35,454 bases of DNA from Cytophagales bacterium (GTDB lineage Bacteria > Bacteroidota > Bacteroidia > Cytophagales > UBA9547), in contig JAAFIH010000037.1 in NCBI GenBank assembly GCA_013297755.1, forward strand, positions 1-35,454. The letters run 5' to 3'. Below the pieces are notes generated by a model. That model was not told where the DNA came from, ran no database searches, and worked only from the letters and a program-made list of their open reading frames with translations. The position numbers and the translations under genes were made by a program. Below, one piece after another: positions 7,022 to 14,959 of the stretch; positions within the stretch are counted from its first letter, which is position 1; each line of letters opens with the position of its first letter.

Positions 7022-10000
7022 ATGAAAAAAAATAAAGCACTCATTTTGATATTTTCTTTGGTATTTGGAATTTGTTTTTCACAAGATATTATAGAAGTAA
7101 AATATAGACATTTGAATAGCACTTTAAATGCGTATATCAGAGGAAACAATATTATTATACACGCACCTAACTCTAATAAATTTCTAAATTTAACATGCTC
7201 CACGAATTTAGATTTAGGAACTATTACTGTTCCAGGTATTGGAGAAATGCCTAATCCAAGTATATTTATTGATTATTCTACTGTTGATTCTATTGCATTA
7301 TGTAAATTTGATGAAAACAGTTTCAATTATGTTTTTATAAAAAACTACAAGCTAACAATTCTAACTGAATCTGGAGAATCTTTTGGGATAGAAAAACCAA
7401 TCGTAGATTTTAAATATTTAGCGATTGGTAATATAGAATTATTAAATTCTTCAACAAATTTACCTTACCCAGATTTTAATTTTAAACATTACACGCTAGG
7501 AAATGAAATACATTTAATGGTTAGTGACACTATCAATATTACAAATGTTGCATTGAAATTGAATATATATACAAAAAATATAGCTTCAATAGCAGGTAAC
7601 AATATTTTTGTAAACACTGTAACTAGCTCTAATGAAATAATTGTAACCGAAAAATTAAATTTGAATGATTTACAAAATATTTCTGTAACAGGAATTGATA
7701 AAAAAGTTCGTGTTTTTAAAGTAAAAACCACTACCTTACATTTAAAAAAGAGTCCTAATGCCATAATAGAAAGTTTATCTCTATCAAAAACAATTTCTAT
7801 GTCTGAATACAATAACTTTTATGGCAGGATAATAGATAAAAATATTTATATTGATGCAACTACTGCACTAGGAACTACCGATTTAAGTATTAATGTTCAA
7901 TCAAGTTATTTAAGTGAAGTTTTAATAAACAATCAATATATTAAAAATCAAAACACGCCCTTAGAGATATCCAATTTTTCTTTTACAGGTTCTTCTTTTC
8001 CATTAAAGGTTACAGCACAAGATGGAACTATTGAAAATTATATGGTTTATATCAATATAGTTACTCCAAAAGATCAACCTAAAAGTAGCAAAATTGACAT
8101 CAATAATATCATAGTTGCAAGAAACTACAGTTTTTACCAAAAGCAAGATAACTTTGTTTCATATTTATCATTTTTTAAAGACACCATTTTTTTAGTTATC
8201 AAAAATTTTGAACATGATGAATTTAATACACCTATTAGAACTATCAAGTTATCAGACCTTAAAAATGTCTTTATTGCTGTAAATGACGATAGAAATTTAA
8301 ATTCTAGGGATTTTTATCAAATATTGTCGAGTGTAAATGGAGTATCACTAGATTTAACCACAAGAGTAGACTTAACTAGCAATCCTATTTTGACTGTTAG
8401 GTCTGAAGATGGTTCTAACCAAAAAAATTATGTTTTAAAGCCAATTTTACAAAATCAAGAATTTGATATTAAACCTGAAATTTATGGGATGAATGTTGGA
8501 AAATTTAAAGGAGTTATTCAAGGGAATAAAATTGAGATTCATCTACCATCAAATATGCCTTTAGATAATCTAAATGGGACATTATATATCAGCAATTCAA
8601 TTTTGGTTTATCTAAATGGAATTTTGACTGCACCAAAACAGTATGATGAACAAAACTTTCGAGAATTTCAATCAAATTTTTCAAGTCAAAGAGAACTAAT
8701 TTTATGGAATTTATTAGGTAAAGAGTTCAAGTATCAAATAAATATTATAAACGATTTACCCATAGAAAACCCTCAAGTACAACTTGATTCAACAACTTTG
8801 TTAAAAGAATTTTATATACCAGAATATAGAGGCATTCCTATTGTATATAACTCAAGCTATGAAGGTATTGTTACTTTACCTTTTAATACAGGGAATAAAT
8901 TTATAGGATTTTTTGGTTATCAAAATAACATTAATTTGATAAGTGTTTCTGGTATTCCATATTCCCTTTATAGTGAAAATAATTATACTCAAAATATAAC
9001 TACCACTGGAACTTATCTTGTGAGATATTATGCAGATGCAGGCAATTTCAAGGATTTTAAAATCAGTGTAGTAAAACAACAGCCGCTTAAAAACAATAAA
9101 ATGCTTGATTTTGAGGCCAAAAATATAATTGACAAAACAATTTCAGGTAATAATATACATATACTTTTTGATAGAACTACAAAGCTAGATAATGTAAATT
9201 TATATCTAATTTTATCTAAAGCAAATTATGTAAATAATTATTTTTATTCTGATGATTTGCCATTGAATGTATCAATTAATGGGGTTTTGTTTTTATCAAA
9301 ACTGGATATACATTATTCTAGAGGTCTTACAAATTATTTTTATAGGTCTTTAAATTTAAGTTCCCCTTTGAACATTCAAGTTCAAGCACAAGATTTATCA
9401 GTAGCAACTTATAAAGTTTCTGGTCAAGTAGCAGGTCCTACTTCATATAAATCAAACGAATTAAAATCTATTACTTTTAAACCATATTCCTTTTATAGCT
9501 TAAATGGAATTTCAAGAAATACTACGATTGTAGGAAATAACATTTATGTAAATATTTTAAAAACTGATAACTACTCTAAACTCTTAAAATTAGAAGTTAG
9601 ATCAGGTGTAGGAGCTTCAGCTTTTGTTGATAAATTCCCTATAATTTGCTATCAAAATAATGAAGTTTTTAATTTCTATGATAATTACTTTTACGATTTT
9701 TCAAAACCAGTAAATTTAGATATTTTTGCTGAGAATGGAGATAAAATATCTTATACAATTTATGTTAATTATGTAGATAAACTAGATCCTATTTATCTAA
9801 ATTCTAATGAAATTGAAAGTGTAGAGCCAAAAGATGTTGTACTATATCCTAATCCAGCTAATGGTGATTTTTTTAATATCAGTTTAGAAGGAAATGGAAC
9901 TTTAAAATCTATTTTGCTATTTGATTTATTGGGAAATGTCGTAAAAAATATAAATTCAAATGAAGAGATAGTAGAAATAAATACTTCAAATATGAATAAA

Positions 10001-10069
10001 GGAATCTATTTTGTAAAAATTAGTACTGAAAAATCAGTATTTACTAAGAAACTTATCATCGAAAAATAG
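7022..10069 (+). CDS. Large secreted repeat protein with type IX sorting domain (1,015 aa)
   Basis: The start at 7022 (MKKNKALILIFSLVFGICFSQ) gives a clean signal peptide with cleavage after FSQ; an in-frame ATG 15 nt upstream would only add five residues. The mature protein is almost entirely beta-strand. It appears to contain about seven or eight diverged modules of roughly 100-130 residues, each with a 'GNxI.I' strand near its start and, in several, a 'DG...Y.V.I' strand at its end (for example AQDGTIENYMVYI and SEDGSNQKNYVLK). This resembles cadherin-like/Ig-like surface modules. The last ~75 residues (VVLYPNPANGDFF to KKLIIEK) match the type IX secretion C-terminal sorting domain, so it should cross the outer membrane and be anchored or released. 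An adhesin or matrix role is inference; no catalytic motif is seen. Confidence 0.88.
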   Translation: MKKNKALILIFSLVFGICFSQDIIEVKYRHLNSTLNAYIRGNNIIIHAPNSNKFLNLTCSTNLDLGTITVPGIGEMPNPSIFIDYSTVDSIALCKFDENSFNYVFIKNYKLTILTESGESFGIEKPIVDFKYLAIGNIELLNSSTNLPYPDFNFKHYTLGNEIHLMVSDTINITNVALKLNIYTKNIASIAGNNIFVNTVTSSNEIIVTEKLNLNDLQNISVTGIDKKVRVFKVKTTTLHLKKSPNAIIESLSLSKTISMSEYNNFYGRIIDKNIYIDATTALGTTDLSINVQSSYLSEVLINNQYIKNQNTPLEISNFSFTGSSFPLKVTAQDGTIENYMVYINIVTPKDQPKSSKIDINNIIVARNYSFYQKQDNFVSYLSFFKDTIFLVIKNFEHDEFNTPIRTIKLSDLKNVFIAVNDDRNLNSRDFYQILSSVNGVSLDLTTRVDLTSNPILTVRSEDGSNQKNYVLKPILQNQEFDIKPEIYGMNVGKFKGVIQGNKIEIHLPSNMPLDNLNGTLYISNSILVYLNGILTAPKQYDEQNFREFQSNFSSQRELILWNLLGKEFKYQINIINDLPIENPQVQLDSTTLLKEFYIPEYRGIPIVYNSSYEGIVTLPFNTGNKFIGFFGYQNNINLISVSGIPYSLYSENNYTQNITTTGTYLVRYYADAGNFKDFKISVVKQQPLKNNKMLDFEAKNIIDKTISGNNIHILFDRTTKLDNVNLYLILSKANYVNNYFYSDDLPLNVSINGVLFLSKLDIHYSRGLTNYFYRSLNLSSPLNIQVQAQDLSVATYKVSGQVAGPTSYKSNELKSITFKPYSFYSLNGISRNTTIVGNNIYVNILKTDNYSKLLKLEVRSGVGASAFVDKFPIICYQNNEVFNFYDNYFYDFSKPVNLDIFAENGDKISYTIYVNYVDKLDPIYLNSNEIESVEPKDVVLYPNPANGDFFNISLEGNGTLKSILLFDLLGNVVKNINSNEEIVEINTSNMNKGIYFVKISTEKSVFTKKLIIEK

Positions 10070-10364
10070 ACTTCATAACTTACAATTTAAGTCAAAGTTA
10101 TCTCTAAATTATTTTTTTATTCAAAAAAAAGCATTGAAAAAAAGAGTTTTTTGAAGTTCAATTATTATTTTTATAAGTAAATATTAAAGTAAAAATGCTG
10201 CTAAATATATAAATGTTTAGATATTTTCTATTTATTTAAAATGGATAAAATTGAAAAAAAAAAATCATAAATGCTTTTAAACTAACTAATTTTAAAACAA
10301 ATAACATACAACTATAAATTTTCAATTTTTAATTATCTTTTAATATTTTATTTCCAAAAAAAAA

Positions 10365-10692
10365 CAAGGTTAAGGCATTTAAGTTTTTTTTAAAAACACA
10401 TGTTTATCTAAGACTCAATCAAATTTTACAACCGCACATTTCTGGCTCAAAAATTTCGTTTTGCCATGATACCACAAAATCCAAAATGAATGAGTTTTTG
10501 CTATTAAATTTTATATCAAACCGAAAAATTAAAATTACATTCCTATAATTTTTCTCCCACTTAGGTAGAAATTAAAAGAGGAGTTAAAATAAAATTGTAA
10601 TATTTGTTTTTCGGTTCAATATAATAAAAATCTATTTTTATGGGTAAGATTTTAATGTTTTAAATTCTAATATTTTCAAAAGCGTTTGCCTG
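10365..10692. mobile_element. Decayed, inverted relative of the MITE-like element
   Basis: The left end (10365-10395, starting CAAGGTTAAGGCATTTAAG) matches 25 of 31 bases of the right end of the 6709-6900 element read in reverse. The right end (AATATTTTCAAAAGCGTTTGCCTG, ending 10692) matches about 22 of 25 with one missing C. In between, 10454-10488 repeats the core (ATGATACCACAAAATCCAAAA against ACGATGCCACAGAATCCAAAA), also in reverse orientation. It is 328 bp instead of 192; the excess is explained by the palindromic segment at 10513-10622. No target duplication is left. All three shared blocks occur in the right order, which makes chance similarity unlikely. Confidence 0.7.
10513..10622. 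repeat. ~110-bp palindrome-bounded insertion nested in the decayed element
   Basis: Inverted ends of 27 bp (10513-10539 and 10596-10622) share AACCGAAAAA, ATTACA and ATAT, with roughly 21-22 of 27 positions complementary. The segment interrupts the decayed element after its core and has almost exactly the length needed to explain the size difference. It has no coding capacity. Confidence 0.5.
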
Positions 10693-10762
10693 CCCAAAAA
10701 TATATTTTTATTAAATTGAATAAAGATTTATACACAACTACAAAAAATTAATATTTTGATTT

Positions 10763-10770
10763 TACTTTTG
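10763..10770 (+). promoter_or_regulatory. Likely -7 element of murA
   Basis: TACTTTTG is an exact match to the Bacteroidota TAnnTTTG element and lies 25 nt upstream of the murA ATG. A TTTG/TTG box at the usual distance upstream is not clear. Confidence 0.45.
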
Positions 10771-10795
10771 ACAAAAATTAAATCAATTCACATCA

Positions 10796-12100
10796 ATGGC
10801 ATCGTTTGAAGTAAAAGGGGGATTTTCATTAAATGGCGAAATAACGCCACAAGGAGCAAAAAATGAAGCATTAGAGGTGCTTTGTGCTCCTTTATTGACT
10901 GCAGAACCTGTAATTATTCGCAATATTCCTCAAATAAGAGATGTTCTCAAATTGATAGAATTGCTGCAAGATTTGGGCGTAAAAGTAGATAAACTTAATG
11001 ATAACGACTACAAATTTGAAGCCAAAAATGTAAAACTAGACTTCCTAGAAAGCGAAGAGTTTAAGCAAAAAGGAGGCGCCTTGCGTGGTTCTGTGATGAT
11101 AATGGGGCCTCTATTAGGACGTTTTGGAAAAGCCAAAATGCCCAAACCTGGTGGCGATAAAATTGGCCGCAGACGCATGGATACCCATTTTATAGGGTTT
11201 GAAAAACTGGGAGCAAAATTTAATTATGATACTTCAAATAGTTTTTTTGAAATTGATGCATCCAAACTAAAAGGATGCTACATGTTGCTAGACGAAGCCT
11301 CTGTTACTGGCACTGCCAATATTGTACTAGCAGCTGTTTTGGCCGAAGGCAAAACAACCATCTACAATGCAGCCTGCGAACCTTATTTGCAACAATTATG
11401 CAATATGCTCAATAGAATGGGAGCTAAAATAAGTGGTATTGGTTCAAATTTGATAACTATAGAAGGGGTAAAAGAACTCCATGGTACAGAGCATTCCATT
11501 TTGCCAGATATGATCGAAATTGGTAGTTTTATAGGTATGGCTGCCATGACCAAATCTGAAATTACAATCAAAAATGCTCGTGTAGATATGCTAGGACAAA
11601 TTCCTGATGTTTTTAGAAAATTGGGTATAAAATTACAAATCTTAGGAGACGATATTTATATTCCAAAACAAGAACAATACCAACTCGAAACTTTTATAGA
11701 TGGCTCCTCGCTTACTATTGCAGATGCTCCTTGGCCTGGATTTACCCCAGATTTGATTAGTATTGTGCTGGTTACGGCCATTCAAGCCAAAGGTACAGTA
11801 TTAATACATCAAAAAATGTTTGAAAGTAGACTCTTTTTTGTAGACAAACTTATTGAAATGGGTGCCCAAATCATACTTTGCGACCCACATAGAGCCACCG
11901 TTATTGGAATGAATAGAGCTAACAATTTAAGAGGAATTACCATGACATCGCCAGATATAAGGGCAGGTGTAGCACTATTAATTGCCGCCATGTCGGCCGA
12001 TGGCACTAGCATAATCCACAATATAGAGCAGATTGATAGAGGTTATCAATTTATAGATACAAGATTGAATAATTTGGGAGCTAAAATAAGAAGACTGTAA
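10796..12100 (+). CDS. murA: UDP-N-acetylglucosamine 1-carboxyvinyltransferase (MurA)
   Basis: Catalyses the first committed cytoplasmic step of peptidoglycan synthesis, transfer of enolpyruvate from PEP to UDP-GlcNAc. The 434-residue length is normal. Conserved features: Lys22-Asn23 in GAKNEALEVL, the mobile loop at 115-128, an Asp in FTPDL corresponding to the catalytic Asp305 of E. coli, and Arg in SPDIRAG corresponding to Arg397. The loop reads PKPGGDKIGRRR, so the catalytic-loop Cys115 of E. coli is Asp121 here. Natural Cys-to-Asp enzymes (Mycobacterium, Chlamydia) are active but not alkylated by fosfomycin, so intrinsic insensitivity is predicted. I believe this loop is common in Bacteroidota. 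The gene is monocistronic, followed by a tRNA on the other strand. Confidence 0.97.
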   Translation: MASFEVKGGFSLNGEITPQGAKNEALEVLCAPLLTAEPVIIRNIPQIRDVLKLIELLQDLGVKVDKLNDNDYKFEAKNVKLDFLESEEFKQKGGALRGSVMIMGPLLGRFGKAKMPKPGGDKIGRRRMDTHFIGFEKLGAKFNYDTSNSFFEIDASKLKGCYMLLDEASVTGTANIVLAAVLAEGKTTIYNAACEPYLQQLCNMLNRMGAKISGIGSNLITIEGVKELHGTEHSILPDMIEIGSFIGMAAMTKSEITIKNARVDMLGQIPDVFRKLGIKLQILGDDIYIPKQEQYQLETFIDGSSLTIADAPWPGFTPDLISIVLVTAIQAKGTVLIHQKMFESRLFFVDKLIEMGAQIILCDPHRATVIGMNRANNLRGITMTSPDIRAGVALLIAAMSADGTSIIHNIEQIDRGYQFIDTRLNNLGAKIRRL

Positions 12101-12114
12101 AAAAATGCAAAAAG

Positions 12115-12188
12115 TAGCGGGGAGCAGGATCGAACTGCCGACCTTAGGGTTATGAATCCTACGCTCTAACCATCTGAGCTACCCCGCC
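12115..12188 (-). tRNA. tRNA with CAU anticodon, probably elongator Met
   Basis: The minus strand folds into a 74-nt cloverleaf: acceptor GGCGGGG/CCCCGCT (last pair G-U), D stem GCTC/GAGC, anticodon loop TTCATAA, T arm GGCAG-TTCGATC-CTGCT, discriminator A. CCA is not encoded. Anticodon CAU could also be lysidine-modified Ile2 or the initiator. The initiator's mismatched first pair and GGG/CCC anticodon stem are absent, so elongator Met is favoured over Ile2 without certainty. The anticodon stem TAGGA/CCCTA has an A-C mismatch at its base next to the loop (31-39). Confidence 0.93.
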
Positions 12189-12205
12189 ATTTGTCAAATG
12201 GAGTG

Positions 12206-12213
12206 CAAAGATA
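12206..12213 (-). promoter_or_regulatory. Likely -7 element of the tRNA promoter
   Basis: The minus strand reads TATCTTTG, an exact TAnnTTTG match, 17 nt upstream of the first tRNA base. A T-rich tract lies where the upstream box would be, without a clear TTG. Confidence 0.6.
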
Positions 12214-12258
12214 GGAAAAAAAATAAAAAAACTATATTTTTATAAAAAATAATTAAAA

Positions 12259-14958
12259 ATGATAAAAATAGGAATTTTCTTTGGCGGGCAAAGCCGAGAA
12301 CGTGAAATTTCGTTTGCTGGCGGTCGTACCATTTACGATAACCTCAATAAAGATTTTTTTGAGCCAATTCCAATTTTTGTAGACAGTTTAGGTAATTTTA
12401 TACATTTGGATTGGCAATATGTATACAAAGGAACCATTCGTGATTTTTATCCACCCACAGAATTTTACCCTGAATCCGAAAAAAATTACCAATTATATAT
12501 CGAAAGTTTAGGAAATCTTACTACATCAGAAATAGATAAAATAATTTCTAAAGTTGGTACTAGAATCTTTCCACATCAATTTGAAAAAATGATTGATGTG
12601 GCTTTTTTGGTTTTACATGGCCCATCTGGCGAAGATGGTAGTATTCAAGGACTTTTAGAATGGTACAATATTCCTTACACAGGCTCTGGTATATTACCAT
12701 CGGCCATTGGCATTGATAAAATAATTCAAAAAAAAATCATGCAAAATGCAGGATTTTTGGTGCCACAATATCAAATATTACAACAAAATGAAATCAAAAC
12801 AGAAATTTTAAAAGATAATGCTAAAGAATTATTTTTAAAATTAAAAACAACATTAGGTTTACCTTTAGTAATAAAATCGCCAAATCAAGGCTCTTCTATT
12901 GGTGTTTCAATAGTAGAAAAAGATAATTTAATTGATTTTTTAGATGCCATAGACAAAAGTTTTTTTATCGTTAAAATCAAAAAACAAGATTGGATTTCAA
13001 AAACAGATATTGAAAAAAATATTTTTGGACGTGAACTTACTGATATAAGATCAGGAATTGGCCTACCAGTGATTATAAATAATGAAATAGTTTATGCACC
13101 ATCATATTTAATTTCAAAAATAGACTACCATTTTAGTAATAATAATGAGATAATTGAAATAAAAAGTATCCATAGCGAATCATATATATTGATAGAAAAA
13201 TTTGTGAAAGGTAGAGAATTTTCAACTATTGTCATTCAAACAGAAAACGATGAAATCATAGCTCTACCGCCCACAGAAATCATCAAAAAACAAGATTTAT
13301 TTGATTATCGCTCAAAATACTTGCCAGGAATAAGTCGAAAAATAACACCAATAGATTTGCCATTTTCTGAGATTGAAAAAATTGCTAAGGAAACCGAAAA
13401 ACTATTTAAAACCCTCCAATGCAATGTATACGCACGTATAGATGGATTTTATACAGATAATAGAGAAATATTACTAAACGACCCAAATACAACCTCTGGT
13501 ATGATGCCAAGTTCGTTCTTTTTTCATCAAGCTGCTGAAGTAGGTTTGCATCCATCTCAATTTTTAACTTACATTATTTTTCAATCTTTGGTTGAAAGAG
13601 AAAAATCCTGTAAAAATCCTCTCAAAGCAACTCAAATTAAAGAAAAACTAAGTCATTTAATGACCCAAAATATTACTTTAAAATCCGAAAAAATACCCGT
13701 AGCAGTTGTTATGGGTGGATATTCTACCGAACGACACATATCAGTAGAAAGTGGTAGAAACGTGTTTGAGAAATTATTTTCTTCTTCAAAATATTTGCCA
13801 ATACCTTACTTCCTTACAGGCAACAACGATTCGTATGATATTTATCAAATACCTGTAAATATTATGCTCAAAGACAATGCAGATGATATAAAAGATAAAG
13901 TTATAAACCCAAAAGAGAGCCATCAATTTATAAAGAATTTAAGAGAAAAAACAAGAAATATTTTAAATAAATATGCAGATAATATTACTTTTGAATCAAA
14001 AAAATCTAGTATTGAAGAAATATCAAAAATAGTAAAAAGAGTGTTTATTGCACTTCATGGTCGCCCAGGCGAGGATGGTAGTTTGCAAAAAAAATTAGAA
14101 TTACACAACCTTCCCTACAATGGCTCTGGTGTAGAAAGCTCTGCAACAACAATAAACAAATATGAAACAAACGAAATATTACTAAAAAACGGATTTTTAG
14201 TTGCTAAGCATTTACTCATAAATGAATTAGATTGGAATGAAAATAGTAATAATTTAATCAAAGAAATAGAAACAAAATTAAAATATCCTTTCATTGCCAA
14301 GCCACACGATGACGGATGTAGCTCGGCCGTAAAAAAAATAAAAAACCAAGAACAATTATGTGCTTATGCCAACATGATGTTTAGAAAAAACAAAGAATTT
14401 CTGACCAATGAATCAAGCATACTCCAACTAAAACCAACAGAGGAATTTCCACAAAAAACAAGTTTTTTGGTCGAAGAATTGATATTACCAAATGGAGCAG
14501 CTCATTTTCTAGAAATTACAGGTGGTATGCTAACTCGTTTGGATGAAAATGAAAAATTAATATACCAAACATTTGAACCCTCAGAAACATTAGCAAGTGG
14601 AGAAGTACTGACTTTAGAAGAAAAGTTTTTGGCCGGAGAAGGACAAAATATAACTCCTGCAAGATTCTCTAAAGATAAAAACAAGCAAATTGAAATTTCA
14701 AATAAAGTAAGAAAAAACCTAGAAAATGTAGCAAAAAAACTTCAAGTAGTAGGATATTGTAGAATAGATGCTTTTGTAAGAATTTTTGAAAACGATGATG
14801 TCGAAACTATCATCATAGAAATAAACTCATTACCAGGTATGACCCCAGCCACTTGTATATTTCATCAATGTGCTATAAATGGATTGAAACCATATCATTT
14901 TATAGACCAAATTTTAGAATTTGGAGTAAAAAACATATCAACCAACATAAAAACCTAA
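12259..14958 (+). CDS. Tandem D-alanine-D-alanine ligase fusion (two ATP-grasp halves, 899 aa)
   Basis: Two complete Ddl-type units lie in one frame (about 1-445 and 478-899, joined by a Lys-rich helical linker); usual Ddl is 300-370 residues. Half 1: GGQSREREIS with Glu14 (E. coli DdlB E15), HGPSGEDGS, Lys206, Ser212 in GSSIG (S150), omega-loop Lys353-Tyr354 (Y216), ARID with Arg393/Asp395, and DPNTTSGM where Asp408 replaces the usual Glu Mg ligand. It also has a ~70-residue insertion around 240-305. Half 2: GGYSTERHIS with Glu491, HGRPGEDGS, Lys681, GCSSA with Cys687 at the S150 position, EEKF with Phe790 at the Y216 position, CRID, and canonical Glu854/Asn856. Both halves therefore look able to bind ATP-Mg, but the D-Ala-binding triad differs. 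The activity should be D-Ala-D-Ala or a related dipeptide or depsipeptide for the cell wall. It is the first gene of a four-gene operon. Confidence 0.93.
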   Translation: MIKIGIFFGGQSREREISFAGGRTIYDNLNKDFFEPIPIFVDSLGNFIHLDWQYVYKGTIRDFYPPTEFYPESEKNYQLYIESLGNLTTSEIDKIISKVGTRIFPHQFEKMIDVAFLVLHGPSGEDGSIQGLLEWYNIPYTGSGILPSAIGIDKIIQKKIMQNAGFLVPQYQILQQNEIKTEILKDNAKELFLKLKTTLGLPLVIKSPNQGSSIGVSIVEKDNLIDFLDAIDKSFFIVKIKKQDWISKTDIEKNIFGRELTDIRSGIGLPVIINNEIVYAPSYLISKIDYHFSNNNEIIEIKSIHSESYILIEKFVKGREFSTIVIQTENDEIIALPPTEIIKKQDLFDYRSKYLPGISRKITPIDLPFSEIEKIAKETEKLFKTLQCNVYARIDGFYTDNREILLNDPNTTSGMMPSSFFFHQAAEVGLHPSQFLTYIIFQSLVEREKSCKNPLKATQIKEKLSHLMTQNITLKSEKIPVAVVMGGYSTERHISVESGRNVFEKLFSSSKYLPIPYFLTGNNDSYDIYQIPVNIMLKDNADDIKDKVINPKESHQFIKNLREKTRNILNKYADNITFESKKSSIEEISKIVKRVFIALHGRPGEDGSLQKKLELHNLPYNGSGVESSATTINKYETNEILLKNGFLVAKHLLINELDWNENSNNLIKEIETKLKYPFIAKPHDDGCSSAVKKIKNQEQLCAYANMMFRKNKEFLTNESSILQLKPTEEFPQKTSFLVEELILPNGAAHFLEITGGMLTRLDENEKLIYQTFEPSETLASGEVLTLEEKFLAGEGQNITPARFSKDKNKQIEISNKVRKNLENVAKKLQVVGYCRIDAFVRIFENDDVETIIIEINSLPGMTPATCIFHQCAINGLKPYHFIDQILEFGVKNISTNIKT

Positions 14959-14959
14959 T

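Larger units (their letters stand above)
10070..10795. other. 726-bp intergenic region containing a decayed mobile element
   Basis: No gene is supported. The stretch 10365-10692 is a decayed relative of the element at 6709-6900, with a nested palindromic insertion. The remainder is AT-rich and holds the murA promoter element at 10763-10770. No clean terminator is seen after the 1,015-residue gene. Confidence 0.6.

Noticed and set aside
12259-14958. Two separate ddl genes joined by a sequencing error
   Set aside because: The frame runs through both halves without stop or frameshift and a helical linker joins them; still worth confirming with raw reads.
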